Source: Paenibacillus silagei (GTDB taxonomy: Bacteria; Bacillota; Bacilli; Paenibacillales; Paenibacillaceae). From it: DNA of 64,000 bases. Positions within the stretch are counted from its first letter, which is position 1; the number at the start of each line of letters is the position of its first letter. This document shows positions 44,863 through 54,321 of this stretch, in pieces. Position numbers and translations under genes: made by a program. The stretch spans positions 62,001 through 126,000 of the forward strand of contig NZ_JAGGLV010000021.1 in NCBI RefSeq assembly GCF_017874735.1. The letters run 5' to 3'. The notes beneath the pieces were generated by a model that was not told the origin of the DNA, did not search any database, and was given only the letters and a program-made list of their open reading frames with translations.

Positions 44863-45309
44863 TTATATTTTCAACAAAGAAGATAATTTATCCAAATAGT
44901 CAGCTAGAACATATTTATTCATATTTGAATATTCATAAAAGTATTGGACATGTTTCTGTTTTTCAAGTAATTTATTACTCAGCTCTTTAATGAAAACCTG
45001 TTCTTTAATCAAACTTTCGGCAATCAATAAATCAACATATTCAGTAAGATCCATCTTATCTATGACTGCAAATAACTCTTGTTTCATCATAACTAAAAAT
45101 TCTTTATCACAAGCTGGGATGAAAAATGCAGAAAAATAGTGTATAAAGCTCGAGTCCTTCTTGGATAGTTTAAGAAATGGGACAATACCTTCTCTTATTT
45201 CAATTAGTGTTTTTTGAATTTCTAACGCTTCTGATAATAGCTGAGAATTTTGCAACTCATCCAGTGTGTCAATCATAGCTGCAATATCTAAATCATTGTA
45301 TTTTTCCAT
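44863..45309 (-). CDS. Putative immunity protein of RHS-A toxin
   Basis: This is a 148-residue, all-helical acidic protein (LQNSQLLSEALEIQKTLIEI, YVDLLIAESLIKEQVFIKEL) starting three bases after the RHS-A stop codon, with GGAGG inside the end of the toxin gene. The tight coupling is the classic toxin/immunity layout. No family recognised; no signal peptide, so the inhibitor is cytoplasmic. Confidence 0.65.
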   Translation of the reverse strand: MEKYNDLDIAAMIDTLDELQNSQLLSEALEIQKTLIEIREGIVPFLKLSKKDSSFIHYFSAFFIPACDKEFLVMMKQELFAVIDKMDLTEYVDLLIAESLIKEQVFIKELSNKLLEKQKHVQYFYEYSNMNKYVLADYLDKLSSLLKI

Positions 45310-45312
45310 GTA

Positions 45313-48300
45313 TTACAATCCTCCTTTCTTTTGCACCCATTTATCATAAGAGCCAAATATTTTTAACATTTCGGTAGTATAAGCATTCCAACTTCCTTGA
45401 ATGTTATAATTGTACGAATCTCGTGCAGCATCTCCAGTATTCGGTCTTTGCGAAGCCCAATAAGTAAGTCTCCCATCTAAAGGCACAACTGAAACGTGAT
45501 TCTTCCCGTCAATAATTGCTACAAGTAATCCAGAAGCATTAATATCTTCGGCCGTAGTTTCAATATAAGCACCAGAGGAAGGACGAGTTAATAAAAATGA
45601 CAAACCTGTTGTCCCATCTTTTTCTCTAGGTGTCAAGTTCCATGGGCTATCACTCCCTAGTCTATAGATTTTTGTCGGTTCTTTTTTTTGCTTGTCATTA
45701 TTTGGCTGAGATAAAGGCGGAGCTTTGGGTCTAGGATTTGATTCCGGTTTGTTACTATTATTACCACCTGGAATAACTTTTAGTTCTGGTTTTTTTGGAA
45801 TGGATACACTCGGTACCTCTTTTGGAGCAGTAGCCCACTGATAAATCTTATACCCTCCATATACTAAAATACCTGCACCAGTAACAACAGCCAGTACCTC
45901 TCCAAACCCAGGAATTAAATATAGTCCTCCTGCTGCCATTGCTGAATGACCTGAAGGATCAATGTATTTCAAAGGGTTGTTTTCCACATACGTATACAAA
46001 TTCAAACTCAGCGGATTATCAATCTGCCCCTCAACCGTATCCTCATTCAAAAACCGTCCCAGGCTTGGATCATAATACCGTGCCCGTAGGTAATACAGTC
46101 CGGTCTCCTCGTCATATAACTCTCCAGTATATTTGAAGGAATTAGAGATTTTCTCGTCCTGGCTGGTGATATTCCCCCACTCATCATAGGTATAGTTGTT
46201 CATGACGGTTCCGCTGGCATCTACGATCTGTACGACGTCACCGTGGCCATTGTACAAGTAGTAATAATCCTTAGCCGCCTTCTTGTCCTTCTTCACCAAT
46301 ACCCGATCGCCGCGCACAAAATTCGCTTGCTCTACAAAATCACCATTGACGAGTTTCTCTTCCGAGATGACTTGACCCTGGAAGTTGTAGTTCACCTGGG
46401 TCTGGATATTGCCCTTGGTCTTCATAGACCGCATTCCATCTGCATAGTACTGGAAGCTGGTGCTGGCTCCGCCCTTGGTGACGCTCGTTAAAGTATTCTG
46501 CAAATCGTAGGTGTAGCTGGTATCCGCAGAATCCAGGCTTACGGTACTTGTATCGGACAACGTTAGGCGGTTGCCCCGCACATCATAAGTATACGTCGTT
46601 TGTCCGCCGTCTGGGCGGCTGATGGAGATCAGCCGGTTCAGCGCATCGTAGGCGTAATTCGTTGTTTGGGCAGAGGCTCCGTTGCGCGATTCACTGACAG
46701 CGACCCGGTTCCCGTTGTTGTCATAACTGTAGCTGTAACTGGACAGGCTACTGCTCCCTTTGGTATTGGTCATCCGCTCCGTCCAGCCCAGTGCCGGGTT
46801 GTAGGTGTATTCTGTCTTCAGTGTGCTGCCATCCGTCAGGGTCGGATAGGTGATCGACTTCACTTGATCATTGCCGAAATAGGTGTACTGTGCATTAGCT
46901 GATGCTGCCCCAGTCACTGCGGCACTCCCGTTGGTCTGTACCTGAGTCACCCGTGACTGCTGATACGTATAGTTGGTGAAAAAGCCCATGTACTGGTCGC
47001 TAATCTGTGTCATTCTTCCCAGCACATCCACCTCGTTACCAATCGCTACGTAGTGGCTTCCAGAACGCCCATAGATCGAACGGGCTTGCCCCAAGCTATC
47101 GCTCGTCAACGTCTGGTAAGCCGTCTCCGCCTGATTGAGCAACGTTTGGATCGTCTGCTTCTTCGGACTTTCATCCCCCGTAATCATGACGGTCTCCAGC
47201 GTTTGGGCTACGTTGTTGATCTTCCCTTGTATCGTGCTCTTCTTCAGTTGACCCGCTTCATCGTACAGATACTCAAAGCTGCTTCCATTGCGGTCAGTTT
47301 TAGCCGCTAACTGCCCGGCACTGTTATATGTGTAGCTCTCGCTTTGTGAGGCACCATCCTGCTTGAGGCTAGGCAGACCCAACTCGTTATAGGTTTTGGT
47401 GTTTAGGGTTTGCGGAGTACCGCCTTTGGCTTGGATCGTAACCTTGGTGACTTGGCCGTTCCCGTCATAGCTATAGTTGGTCGTCTGATTCAGTGCGTCC
47501 TTCAGGGCAGTCAACCGGCCTAAGGTGTCATAACGGTAGCTAGTGGTTACTCCATCCTCGTTCAGATTATGATTCGGATCGGTATACCCCGTCACCTGTC
47601 CGACAATATTGTAACGATACGATTCGCTGATGGGCTGCTGCTTCGTTGGCCAGTCTTTATAGGTGGACGCAGACAACTTGTTTCCTTTAACATCATAGCT
47701 CTCCTGGACATAGTTCAGAGTCTGGCCAGTAGCCTGGTCCTGAATATAACTGGTCGCGGTACGAGACCCCAGATCGTAGTCGCTGACCATCACATCCCCA
47801 CTCGGCGTTGTGGCCCGGTTCTGCCGGCCCCAGGCATCGTAGCTGGCAGTCAGTGTATTTCCTGCAGGATCGATGGAATAGACTGGACGTCCCTGGTCGT
47901 CATAATGATATTGCGTAAACATCCATTTTCTTGCATTTTCATCATAATGCTCTTCCAGCAAGGCGAGACCTAATCCGTCATACAACACATTTGCGTAAGT
48001 TTTCATATAAGATCCACTGGCAATATGAGTGACGGTTTTAATGGAATCCACCTTTAGCACCGGAGTATCCGCATTGACCGCATCAAAATACGGAGAAGTC
48101 TCTTTGTAGTAATTGTAGTCCACAACCTCCTGAATCTGCTGCCCCTTGGTGTTCGTCTTTATTGGATACGTTTCTTTTTTCAACCGCCCTGCACCATCGT
48201 ATTCATAGGTAACAGTCTGGTTATTGGCTTCGGTTTTCTGAATGACTTGGCCATTGCCTTTATTGTAGACCATTTTGGTCGTAACGGCTTTTTCATCAGC

Positions 48301-50925
48301 AGTTCCGATATTGAACCATTGCTGTTGCTCTGTGGGATACGCATAGTTGTTCTCACTGCCATAGCGCACCACCGATTTAGCAACCCGCTGATCATTTGCC
48401 CACGTCTGGGCAACGGCCTGTTCCAGCTTGTTTTGTCCTTTGTCGTTCACATAGCTGTAGTCATACTTGGTTTGCTCGCCCTTGGCATTCGTTATCGTTG
48501 CTGGCCGGCCTTCTGTAGTGTAGATATAGGACTCTATCAGCGGAGCAGCATCATTTTCATCCTGGTACCACGATTTAGATGCCAGAAACTGATACGTAGG
48601 CTCAAAGGCATATGTGGTGGTGTAATGCTGTTTCAATGATGGATTGCCCACTTGTCCTGCGGTCAGCGGCTCGGTTTGGGCAACAACCATCCCATAGTCG
48701 TTATAGACCGTTTCGGAATAGAGACTATTGGCTGCACCGCCCGCGCCGTAGTCTGTAAGCGTCGACTTCGTTGGAGAGTAGATAAAGGTGGCATCGAATG
48801 CAGTGTTCTGAGATACCTTCCGCTCTCCATTCGCAGCAGCTGTTTCAGTTAGTATTAATCTTCCATCCCGGTCAAAGGTTTGGGTTGTTGCCAAGTTATT
48901 GCTCGCAGTACTGCTGATACTCTTGGCTGTGGTACCATAACGAAAATCATCGGGAAGATTCTTCGGGAAATGTTCAGGTAAGTTGCCCGTGTAATTGCCG
49001 TTATACTTGTAATCGATCTGGTTATAAACTTTATTGTTTACAATATCACTTCTTGACTCTATTTGGTAATCTCCTACTATATCGTAAGGTGCATAATGTC
49101 TTACTGTCGATTGATAGTTATACTTGGTCGTTGACCGGGGATAATCTATTTTTTTTAATAGAGCATAAAAATTTAAATCTTGCGGTCCATCGTAACCAAC
49201 ATCCGGTTTATATTTAGCAAATTTAAAGTCATAATCAAAAGTGGTAGTCTCGTCGTTATTTTCTATCGTCCATAAGTAAGCCATATTTATTGGACTAAGG
49301 TTATCATCTTTCCAGATCATGCTTTGGGCGACTCGCCATTTTTTTAATGTGACCTTTTTAACCTCCTTCTGCCCTTCATTCACACGAATAACTATGTTTT
49401 CCCCGTTAAATACTCCAGTTGTGTTCAGATTTCGATCATAACTAAATGTGACTTCTCGCCCGACGGTATCCGTAATGGATGAGAGTAATTTTACGTAATC
49501 TCCATTTAATCTTTCTGTTTCTAAATACTTAAATGTAATGGTGTTGCCAAATCTGTCTTGTATCCCAATAATATCTCCATTGTTCGAAAAATATTCTCTT
49601 CGCTGGTCCAAATATTCAACGCAATAACTTGATTTTTCCTGTCCGTTAGAAAAGTTATTACTATACAATAGCCGCATATTCCGACCAAAGTAGCCTACAA
49701 AGCCCGTGTACTGAGCTAATCCATAAACTTCATCCTCTTTAATAGTAGTTAAAAAAGTCCCGCCCTTTCCATCATGGTAAAAGACTCCTGGCCCGGTATA
49801 TTGTAAAGAAGGAAACTGAAATGACCAGCCTGTGCCAATGTTGAATTTAGTCATATTGTAATTATTTAAGGATAAGTAAGGGCCATGAGTGGCGCTGGTA
49901 TTCCATTTAAATTCAGCAATCTGACTGGATTTATACATGAGACCAATATCTAAATCAAGTCCATCCCGGCCGGGTAAATGGATTTGATTCTGTTTCCAGG
50001 TTAGAGCCCCGGAAATAGGATCTACGACTTCATTCGTCAGACTCCGGTCTTCATACTGACGTTTGTTCGTTTGATTAATTTGCGCCATTTTGTAACCATT
50101 AATGACATTGTCAACAGCCCTGTCGAAGGTGGTAACGCTTGAGGCCGCCCACTCCAATTGATCTTTACTGAATTTCTCCGCTTTTCCAAGTTCATCAAGA
50201 TATACTTCCTGAGTTACTGTACGGAATGTTTGAGGGAGCAGGATGAGGTCTTGCAGATAGACATCTTTACTTACCGTAGGGTTCTCCAAGAACCCTGAGT
50301 GGCTGCCACTCTCTTGAGATTGGATCTCTTCCCATGCTATTCCTCCTTGATGCTGTTTCAAAAGTTCAAGTGGCATCAGGTCTGGACGATCCAACTGAAG
50401 CAGATTGATCCAATATACATCTTCCTTTGAAGCTCCCGCTGCTATCAATTGTTCAATATCTTTTTGCTTTAAATCCTTAGATGATGAGGTCAGGGATTTC
50501 TGCTGCATCTGCTTTTGAAGAGTGGGCGACTGGAGCAGGAAGGAGGTATCCAATATTCCCTGTTTCTCTAAGGTTTTCAGTTTAAGCAGGGGGATGACCG
50601 ACATCTCCTCCGGGCCATAGACTTCCTGAACTACCGGAAGTTTCGCCTCAACCGGGGGAGTTTCCGGGAATAATGGTGGTCTTGACGTCAGCTCTGCTGG
50701 TCTTGCTGTAGGTTCAAGCTCTGCAGAACGTTCACTGATAGAACTTGGCACTGGCGACGCACTTGGGCTTGGCGTGAGACTTTCTTGTGAGACCGCTCGC
50801 TCTTTAGAGCTACTGCTGGCCCCCTTTGCAGCCACCGTTGAATTCATTGGAGGAATACAGGATAGAAGCATGGTGGTGGCTAGTAGAGTGGTTATGAAGG
50901 GCTTGATCTTTTTCGTAAATTTCAA
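45313..50925 (-). CDS. Secreted RHS/YD-repeat toxin (RHS-A)
   Basis: This is 1870 residues from a TTG at 50925 (AGGAGAG, spacing 6). Signal peptide (LLATTMLLSCIPPMNSTVAA), Ser/Pro-rich linker, helical N-terminal region, DPISGALTWKQNQIHLPGRD, then the long YD-repeat shell and RARYYDPSLGRFLNEDT ... PLKYIDPSGH. The 212-residue tip has a hydrophobic helix (LIPGFGEVLAVVTGAGILVY), a Pro/Asn/Lys-rich linker and a toxin domain of about 120 residues (KIYRLGSDSPWNLTPREKDG, LSFLLTRPSSGAYIETTAED, DGKNHVSVVPLDG) of a kind found at the tip of other polymorphic toxins but of unknown activity. Followed by its immunity gene. Confidence 0.87.
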   Translation of the reverse strand: MKFTKKIKPFITTLLATTMLLSCIPPMNSTVAAKGASSSSKERAVSQESLTPSPSASPVPSSISERSAELEPTARPAELTSRPPLFPETPPVEAKLPVVQEVYGPEEMSVIPLLKLKTLEKQGILDTSFLLQSPTLQKQMQQKSLTSSSKDLKQKDIEQLIAAGASKEDVYWINLLQLDRPDLMPLELLKQHQGGIAWEEIQSQESGSHSGFLENPTVSKDVYLQDLILLPQTFRTVTQEVYLDELGKAEKFSKDQLEWAASSVTTFDRAVDNVINGYKMAQINQTNKRQYEDRSLTNEVVDPISGALTWKQNQIHLPGRDGLDLDIGLMYKSSQIAEFKWNTSATHGPYLSLNNYNMTKFNIGTGWSFQFPSLQYTGPGVFYHDGKGGTFLTTIKEDEVYGLAQYTGFVGYFGRNMRLLYSNNFSNGQEKSSYCVEYLDQRREYFSNNGDIIGIQDRFGNTITFKYLETERLNGDYVKLLSSITDTVGREVTFSYDRNLNTTGVFNGENIVIRVNEGQKEVKKVTLKKWRVAQSMIWKDDNLSPINMAYLWTIENNDETTTFDYDFKFAKYKPDVGYDGPQDLNFYALLKKIDYPRSTTKYNYQSTVRHYAPYDIVGDYQIESRSDIVNNKVYNQIDYKYNGNYTGNLPEHFPKNLPDDFRYGTTAKSISSTASNNLATTQTFDRDGRLILTETAAANGERKVSQNTAFDATFIYSPTKSTLTDYGAGGAANSLYSETVYNDYGMVVAQTEPLTAGQVGNPSLKQHYTTTYAFEPTYQFLASKSWYQDENDAAPLIESYIYTTEGRPATITNAKGEQTKYDYSYVNDKGQNKLEQAVAQTWANDQRVAKSVVRYGSENNYAYPTEQQQWFNIGTADEKAVTTKMVYNKGNGQVIQKTEANNQTVTYEYDGAGRLKKETYPIKTNTKGQQIQEVVDYNYYKETSPYFDAVNADTPVLKVDSIKTVTHIASGSYMKTYANVLYDGLGLALLEEHYDENARKWMFTQYHYDDQGRPVYSIDPAGNTLTASYDAWGRQNRATTPSGDVMVSDYDLGSRTATSYIQDQATGQTLNYVQESYDVKGNKLSASTYKDWPTKQQPISESYRYNIVGQVTGYTDPNHNLNEDGVTTSYRYDTLGRLTALKDALNQTTNYSYDGNGQVTKVTIQAKGGTPQTLNTKTYNELGLPSLKQDGASQSESYTYNSAGQLAAKTDRNGSSFEYLYDEAGQLKKSTIQGKINNVAQTLETVMITGDESPKKQTIQTLLNQAETAYQTLTSDSLGQARSIYGRSGSHYVAIGNEVDVLGRMTQISDQYMGFFTNYTYQQSRVTQVQTNGSAAVTGAASANAQYTYFGNDQVKSITYPTLTDGSTLKTEYTYNPALGWTERMTNTKGSSSLSSYSYSYDNNGNRVAVSESRNGASAQTTNYAYDALNRLISISRPDGGQTTYTYDVRGNRLTLSDTSTVSLDSADTSYTYDLQNTLTSVTKGGASTSFQYYADGMRSMKTKGNIQTQVNYNFQGQVISEEKLVNGDFVEQANFVRGDRVLVKKDKKAAKDYYYLYNGHGDVVQIVDASGTVMNNYTYDEWGNITSQDEKISNSFKYTGELYDEETGLYYLRARYYDPSLGRFLNEDTVEGQIDNPLSLNLYTYVENNPLKYIDPSGHSAMAAGGLYLIPGFGEVLAVVTGAGILVYGGYKIYQWATAPKEVPSVSIPKKPELKVIPGGNNSNKPESNPRPKAPPLSQPNNDKQKKEPTKIYRLGSDSPWNLTPREKDGTTGLSFLLTRPSSGAYIETTAEDINASGLLVAIIDGKNHVSVVPLDGRLTYWASQRPNTGDAARDSYNYNIQGSWNAYTTEMLKIFGSYDKWVQKKGGL

Positions 50926-50974
50926 TATAAACTCTCCTGTCAATATGAAATAGAAATAATAGTTTGTGTAGAAA

Positions 50975-52231
50975 TCAATTGGTTCGAACCCGTTTTTTAA
51001 TCAGATTCCCATTCGCGTCATAGTCATAGTAAACGGTCTGCCCTGAAGTAAGCTTTACCGATTGAAGTCTTCCAGAAGAGTCATAAGTATAGGTATTGGT
51101 TTTAGAAGGATCAATAACCGTAACCGACTTCACCAACGTTTCTCCAAACCAGGTCACGTATTCCTGCAGCATTCCCCAATCGGTTATATAGGTTCCTGGT
51201 ACAGCAGGAGCTGTCATTGTAAAAGCAAAAGTATATTCTTCACCCGGTCTAATAATGGTCCCGGGAGGCAAATAATAACGTCCTTGTGCAAACGGGTCAT
51301 TGTCCCCTGCCGCCCCTAATCGGTACATTCCTGGAGCAGTCCCCTCCTCATACCAGGAGGTCTCTCCCTCATTGCGCATGGTAACAGTCACATTATAGGA
51401 CTGTCCTAATTCCATGGTAGAAGGAATCGAATGTGTGACCACCCTCGCGTTCCGCGTCCCCTCTACAACTTGGACATTTTTCGTGAAAGTCTGACCGAAC
51501 CAGGTGACCCCGTCATGAACCATTCCCCAATCGGTCATATAGGCTCCCGTCTCAGCCGGCGCCTGCATGATAAAAGTAAAGCTTTGCACCTCTCCTGGTT
51601 TCACTCTTCTTCCATCAGGAATAATTTGCCGGGTATTGGCAAATGGATCTTGGTCCCCTGCACCGCCTAAACGATACCACTCTTCAGGTGACCACGTATC
51701 TCCGCCATCGTTGCGGAAGGCCAGAGTGACTGGATACTTATGCCCTTTGGCCATGACAGACGGGATATTCTCATACATCAATGTGGCCGAACTGGATGGT
51801 ATCGATGAGACAACAGAGACATTCACGGTCACCGTATCTCCAAACCACTCGACATTCTCCTTCACCATTCTCCAATCAGTAATGTAGCTTCCCGTTGTAG
51901 TTGGAGCTGTCATAGTGAACGAAAATGTGATGGTTTGTCCTGGAGAGACAATTTGTCCATTAGGGATAAACTTCCTCCCATAAGAAAGCGGATCGCTGTC
52001 CCCCACATCACCCAGCCGAATTAGATTTTGCTCTGACCAGACTTCTGAACTATCATTACGGACCGTCACACTCACTGGATATGTAACTCCCGCTTGCATC
52101 ATCGACGGAATCGTGTGGTGTAGAATGGCCGCCCCTCTGCCTGAAGCATGAGTTGTTGAAGGAACCAGCACCGCCGGGAAACTAAGCAGCAAGATGAACA
52201 ATAGACTGATTTTATTCCAATACTTTTGCAT
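50975..52231 (-). CDS. Secreted YD-tagged protein with three NBR1-like Ig domains
   Basis: This is 418 residues. Signal peptide (LLSFPAVLVPSTTHA), then three homologous domains of about 115 residues whose pattern (VTVRNDSSEVW, GQTITFSFTMTAP, GSYITDWRMVKENVEWFGD) fits the tryptophan-rich Ig-like domain of NBR1-type proteins. The C-terminus is the best YD pair of the set: YTYDSSGRLQSVKL and YYDYDANGNLIKKR. GGAGG sets the start. It is the gene directly upstream of RHS-A. A protein- or sugar-binding role is plausible but not shown. Confidence 0.82.
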   Translation of the reverse strand: MQKYWNKISLLFILLLSFPAVLVPSTTHASGRGAAILHHTIPSMMQAGVTYPVSVTVRNDSSEVWSEQNLIRLGDVGDSDPLSYGRKFIPNGQIVSPGQTITFSFTMTAPTTTGSYITDWRMVKENVEWFGDTVTVNVSVVSSIPSSSATLMYENIPSVMAKGHKYPVTLAFRNDGGDTWSPEEWYRLGGAGDQDPFANTRQIIPDGRRVKPGEVQSFTFIMQAPAETGAYMTDWGMVHDGVTWFGQTFTKNVQVVEGTRNARVVTHSIPSTMELGQSYNVTVTMRNEGETSWYEEGTAPGMYRLGAAGDNDPFAQGRYYLPPGTIIRPGEEYTFAFTMTAPAVPGTYITDWGMLQEYVTWFGETLVKSVTVIDPSKTNTYTYDSSGRLQSVKLTSGQTVYYDYDANGNLIKKRVRTN

Positions 52232-52253
52232 ATTACCTCCGTCTTTACCTAGT

Positions 52254-54275
52254 TCATTCTTTAGTAAAAGTAATCTTATCTACTACAAAAGTGCCTCCTG
52301 ATGGAGAATCACTGTGAAAATGAATTCTAGCGGACACAGACCCTGCTGGTGGTTTTAATATTTCGCTTACTGTAGTCCATGCATTTAAACTATTTACATC
52401 CGCCAATGTCACTCCACTGATCAACTTTCCAGATGCATTAAAGTAGTTAACAATTACTTTTACTGTTTTGCCGGGTCCATCACTGATATTAACAAAACCG
52501 CTCAATTTGTAATTTGAACCTGGTACTATAGCTACTTCCTGATATATTCCACCTATACCAGTGATAACAGCTTTTTGCGCTTGAACCCCGGAAAACACAG
52601 TCGCAGCAGTCAATTGATAATCACCATAAGCTCCATATTTTTCCCAACCATCCGCTACACCACCTATTTGAGATCCCTCAAAATCCCCGTTAGCCAGCAT
52701 ATTTCCATCTTTACTCTTTTTAAAATTCATCATGTCTACTACGAAATTGCTCCCTTGAAGGGATGTTGTATGAACATGTATCCTTGCTACCGCTGCTCCA
52801 TTTGGAGTTTTGATAGTTCCACCAATGGTAGTCCATACATTTAAAGTGTTAATATCCCCAAGACTTAACCCACTGATTGCCTTCCCGGAATTGTCAAAAA
52901 AATCTATGATTAGCTTTACCGATCCATCTTTCGAATCACTTATGTTTACACGGCCATTTACGTCATACAAGGTATTCCCGCTAATCATCACATCTTGATA
53001 CATTCCGCCAGGACCCGTCATCGATAGACTCTGGGACTGTTTGCCGGAAGTAACCCTTGACTTTGTAAGCTGGTATTCTCCGAAAGCCCCATATTTCGCC
53101 CATCCATCAGCAACACCGGCGATCTGGGAAACTTCAAAGTCCCCATTTGCTAACATATTTCCGTCCATACTTTTTTTCAGAGTAAACATATCTACCAATA
53201 CTGCACTGCCAGAAGATGAATCTACTTGAATATGGATACGTGCTATCCGGGCGTTCAACGGTGTTTTTAAGGTCTCGCCAGCAGTAGTCCACTTTTGTGA
53301 TGCTCTCACTTCAGCAATGCTTGTACCACCAAGCATTTCTCCTGAAGCATTAAAATAATTAACGATGAGTTCTACCTTTCCACTTAACAAACTTTCTGTG
53401 TTTATTCGGCCGTTGAGGTCATATAGTGTATTCCCATTTACAGCTACATCCTGATACAAGCCTCCTATATTTGTCATCGTAAGCTTTTGAGAGTGTGTAC
53501 CAGAAGTTACATTGGAGGATACAAGCTCATATTCACCAAAGGCTCCATATTTTCTCCAGCCATCCCCTACTCCATCTATATGAGATAACTCGAAATCTCC
53601 ATTTTCCAGCATATTACCGTATGTACTCTTATACATTGATACCATATCAATTAATAAGGTAGCCCCAGAAGATGAGTCCAAGTGAAAATGCAACCTTGCC
53701 ATTGTTGTTCCTTTTGGAGTTTTTACTGCCCCTCCGATCGTGGTCCATGCATTTTGAACACTTATTTCAGCAAAAGTATCATCACCAATAAAATTACCAG
53801 AAGCATTATAATAATCCACCTTCATCGTTGCGGTTCCACTATCTTTAACGCTTAGATTTATTTGTCCTTTTAATTCGTATACGGTTTCATCAACTACTTT
53901 TATATCTTGATATAGCCCTCCTATCCCGTTAGTTATTATCTTTTGAGCTTGTTTTCCACTTGCAACTGCCGTAAACTCCATTTCTCCCTTGGGCTGTTGA
54001 TAGCCAGGACCATTGTAAGTGTTCCAGTATTTCGCAATTCCGCTACTCTCATCAGACAATTCGAAATTTCCATTTCTTATAAAATTACCATTTGAATTCT
54101 TCCTGATTAAATTTCCGTTTAAATCATAAAAATAATCAATAGCATTACTCACAGACTTCATTGATTCTAATTGTCCATTATTGTTATAAAAATATTCGTA
54201 ATCATCGGCATAGGCATTATGAGGCAAAATAATCATTAAAACCAAAGTTAAAATAACTAATGCTATATTTCGCAA
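52254..54275 (-). CDS. Secreted YD-tagged protein with four CBM4/9-like domains
   Basis: This is 673 residues from a TTG at 54275, with GGAG 9 bases upstream; another TTG abuts the SD. Signal peptide (LMIILPHNAYA), YD pair (EYFYNNNGQLESMK ... YFYDLNGNLIRK), then four jelly-roll domains of about 155 residues, each beginning GNMLANGDFExSQI and containing GGIYQEVAIVPGSNYKLSG-like strands. The domain family is shared with other cassette genes but sequence identity between genes is low. Confidence 0.83.
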   Translation of the reverse strand: MRNIALVILTLVLMIILPHNAYADDYEYFYNNNGQLESMKSVSNAIDYFYDLNGNLIRKNSNGNFIRNGNFELSDESSGIAKYWNTYNGPGYQQPKGEMEFTAVASGKQAQKIITNGIGGLYQDIKVVDETVYELKGQINLSVKDSGTATMKVDYYNASGNFIGDDTFAEISVQNAWTTIGGAVKTPKGTTMARLHFHLDSSSGATLLIDMVSMYKSTYGNMLENGDFELSHIDGVGDGWRKYGAFGEYELVSSNVTSGTHSQKLTMTNIGGLYQDVAVNGNTLYDLNGRINTESLLSGKVELIVNYFNASGEMLGGTSIAEVRASQKWTTAGETLKTPLNARIARIHIQVDSSSGSAVLVDMFTLKKSMDGNMLANGDFEVSQIAGVADGWAKYGAFGEYQLTKSRVTSGKQSQSLSMTGPGGMYQDVMISGNTLYDVNGRVNISDSKDGSVKLIIDFFDNSGKAISGLSLGDINTLNVWTTIGGTIKTPNGAAVARIHVHTTSLQGSNFVVDMMNFKKSKDGNMLANGDFEGSQIGGVADGWEKYGAYGDYQLTAATVFSGVQAQKAVITGIGGIYQEVAIVPGSNYKLSGFVNISDGPGKTVKVIVNYFNASGKLISGVTLADVNSLNAWTTVSEILKPPAGSVSARIHFHSDSPSGGTFVVDKITFTKE

Positions 54276-54321
54276 TACGTTCAACTCCAAAATATGAATT
54301 TTTCACTCAGCTCCTTCAAGC

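Noticed and set aside
45313..50925. RHS-A as a lipoprotein because of LLSC in the signal peptide
   Set aside because: The -2 residue before Cys does not fit the usual lipobox, and a normal signal peptidase I site (STVAA) follows.
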